Shown here piece after piece: positions 63,227 through 64,000 of a stretch of 64,000 nt of DNA (within the stretch, counting starts at the first letter, position 1; each line of letters begins with the position of its first letter). The translations under genes and the position numbers were made by a program. The notes beneath the pieces were generated by a model. The model was not told where the DNA came from. It saw only the letters and a program-made list of their open reading frames with translations, and made no database searches. Source of the DNA: Bradyrhizobium sp. AZCC 1719 (lineage in GTDB: Bacteria > Pseudomonadota > Alphaproteobacteria > Rhizobiales > Xanthobacteraceae); assembly GCF_036924525.1 (NCBI RefSeq), contig NZ_JAZHRU010000001.1:6663001-6727000 (forward strand), read 5' to 3'.

Positions 63227-63246
63227 TGACTGTATTATTACAGTCA
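63227..63246. promoter_or_regulatory. Perfect operator-like dyad upstream of the last gene
   Basis: TGACTGTA-TTAT-TACAGTCA, an 8-bp perfect inverted repeat with a 4-bp AT centre, ends 30 bp upstream of the ATG at 63277. It has the form of a TetR/GntR-type operator. It would overlap the -10 or transcription start of that gene. Confidence 0.55.
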
Positions 63247-63276
63247 GATGTCAGTTCGATTACGGCGGAGCGGCGA

Positions 63277-64000
63277 ATGAGCTTGGAATGGCAGGCGCGG
63301 TCAGGTTCCCTGGCCTGGTCGAATCCCGTGTCCTGGTGGTGGGGCCTGCTGACGCTGGTGAGCGGCGTCAATATCGCCATCTGGTTCGCGCTGTATCGCG
63401 AGCTTCCCGTGCAGCCGACCGGCGCTGCCAGCGGCTCGTCCGGCATCCGGATGATGCTGCTGTTCTGCGCGGCCTATGTGTTCGGCTGCGCCTTCAGGTC
63501 GTTTCTGCCGCGCGCCGATGTCCAGCGGATCTGCCTGGTCGACACCTGGCTGTCGAGCGTCATGGTCGGACGTTCCGTGGCAACCGTGGCCGAGATCTGC
63601 TTCGTGGCGCAATGGGCGATTATCCTGCACCAGCTCGGCACGATGACCGGCGCGGATACGGCCGTGAATGTCGCGTGGGTGATCGTGCCGCTGATCCTGA
63701 TCGCGGAATGCCTTTCATGGTATGCGGTGCTGACCAGGAATTATCTCGGCAACGCCATCGAAAATTCGCTGTGGGCGGTTGCCTTCTTCGCCGTCGGCGT
63801 CGGACTTTGCCGCCTGCTTCCGGAATTCAATGGTGCGGTTCGCATAGGCCTCGTCGTCGCCATCGCGGGCATTGTGGGCTTCCTGGCGTTTCTGATGACG
63901 ATCGACGTCCCGATGTACCTGAAGCGCTGGCGGACCGGAGACGCCGATGGCGACAAGCGCCTGACGCCGCGCGAGGGCTTGCGCGACGTCAGCACGCGCT
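63277..64000 (+). CDS. Multi-spanning membrane protein (3' end beyond the window)
   Basis: The frame from ATG 63277 has no stop to the end of the window (241 codons). A GGCGGAG ribosome binding site is 6 bp upstream. The protein starts MSLEWQARSGSLAWSNPVSWWWGLLTLVSGVNIAIWFALYRELP and shows about seven to eight membrane helices in the visible part, with charged loops such as RSFLPRADVQRI. The chain then continues in a cytoplasmic stretch (KRWRTGDADGDKRLTPREGLRDVSTR). I do not recognise the family. The dyad just upstream suggests specific regulation. Confidence 0.8.
   Translation, partial: MSLEWQARSGSLAWSNPVSWWWGLLTLVSGVNIAIWFALYRELPVQPTGAASGSSGIRMMLLFCAAYVFGCAFRSFLPRADVQRICLVDTWLSSVMVGRSVATVAEICFVAQWAIILHQLGTMTGADTAVNVAWVIVPLILIAECLSWYAVLTRNYLGNAIENSLWAVAFFAVGVGLCRLLPEFNGAVRIGLVVAIAGIVGFLAFLMTIDVPMYLKRWRTGDADGDKRLTPREGLRDVSTR

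Overview
The window is a chromosomal stretch of a high-GC alphaproteobacterium, most likely Bradyrhizobium or a close Nitrobacteraceae relative such as Rhodopseudomonas. The support is family content (TIGR03808/TIGR03809 pair, two DUF2336 proteins, MucR/Ros regulator, SigF-NrsF, tripartite tricarboxylate (Tct) transporter, paired DUF1214/DUF1254 genes), two exact TTAA-N7-TTAA sites of the alphaproteobacterial CtrA type, and several palindromic repeats of kinds scattered through Bradyrhizobium genomes. I see no rRNA, tRNA, CRISPR array, transposase, integrase or phage gene. It reads as core chromosome with local insertions and repeat-driven edits, not as a genomic island.

Layout. 0-5 kb: end of a larger gene, a DUF1214/DUF1254 pair, a DUF4337 membrane protein lying inside a duplicated junction, an MBL-fold hydrolase divergent from a LysR regulator, and a small hypothetical gene. 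5-12.3 kb: a cell-cycle-flavoured block with a lipoprotein, a DUF2336 protein behind CtrA-type boxes, DUF1491, a peptidoglycan-binding membrane protein, a PAS sensor histidine kinase of PleC/DivJ type, DUF5330, SufE and MucR. 12.3-21 kb: membrane glycosyltransferases (GT39 and GT87 types), an epimerase, an M20 dipeptidase and a HerA-like ATPase. 21.3-24 kb: DUF2267-like and DUF4332 genes, then folP-folB-folK.

24-35 kb: methylmalonyl-CoA mutase subunits mutA and mutB, with a GFA-family gene between them, then DUF3298, SRPBCC, the Tct transporter genes tctC-tctB-tctA, the mutase chaperone meaB and a peptidase C15. This brings together carboxylate import and propionyl/methylmalonyl-CoA use. 35-40.5 kb: the TIGR03808/TIGR03809 pair and an operon of ECF sigma factor, anti-sigma-like membrane protein and S8 protease. 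41-46.6 kb: a diguanylate cyclase, a second DUF2336 protein, SigF-NrsF, a secreted hypothetical protein and an enoyl-CoA hydratase. 46.6-54 kb: an acetyl-CoA hydrolase/transferase family protein, a TolC-type outer-membrane channel, three unknown envelope proteins, a LysM protein and a small gene broken by a frameshift.

54-64 kb: an FAD-linked oxidase, a P-loop kinase-like protein with an altered Walker A motif, a secreted amidohydrolase, an MTHFR-like protein with an HTH-methyltransferase fusion, a CaiB-type CoA transferase, an SDR, a PilZ c-di-GMP receptor and a membrane protein that runs off the window. The most unusual points are the DUF1254/MBL junction duplicated around DUF4337, dispersed palindromes that supply the stop codons of three genes, the CtrA-type box cluster, two separate ECF sigma systems about 4 kb apart, and the single-base frameshift in a small conserved-looking gene.
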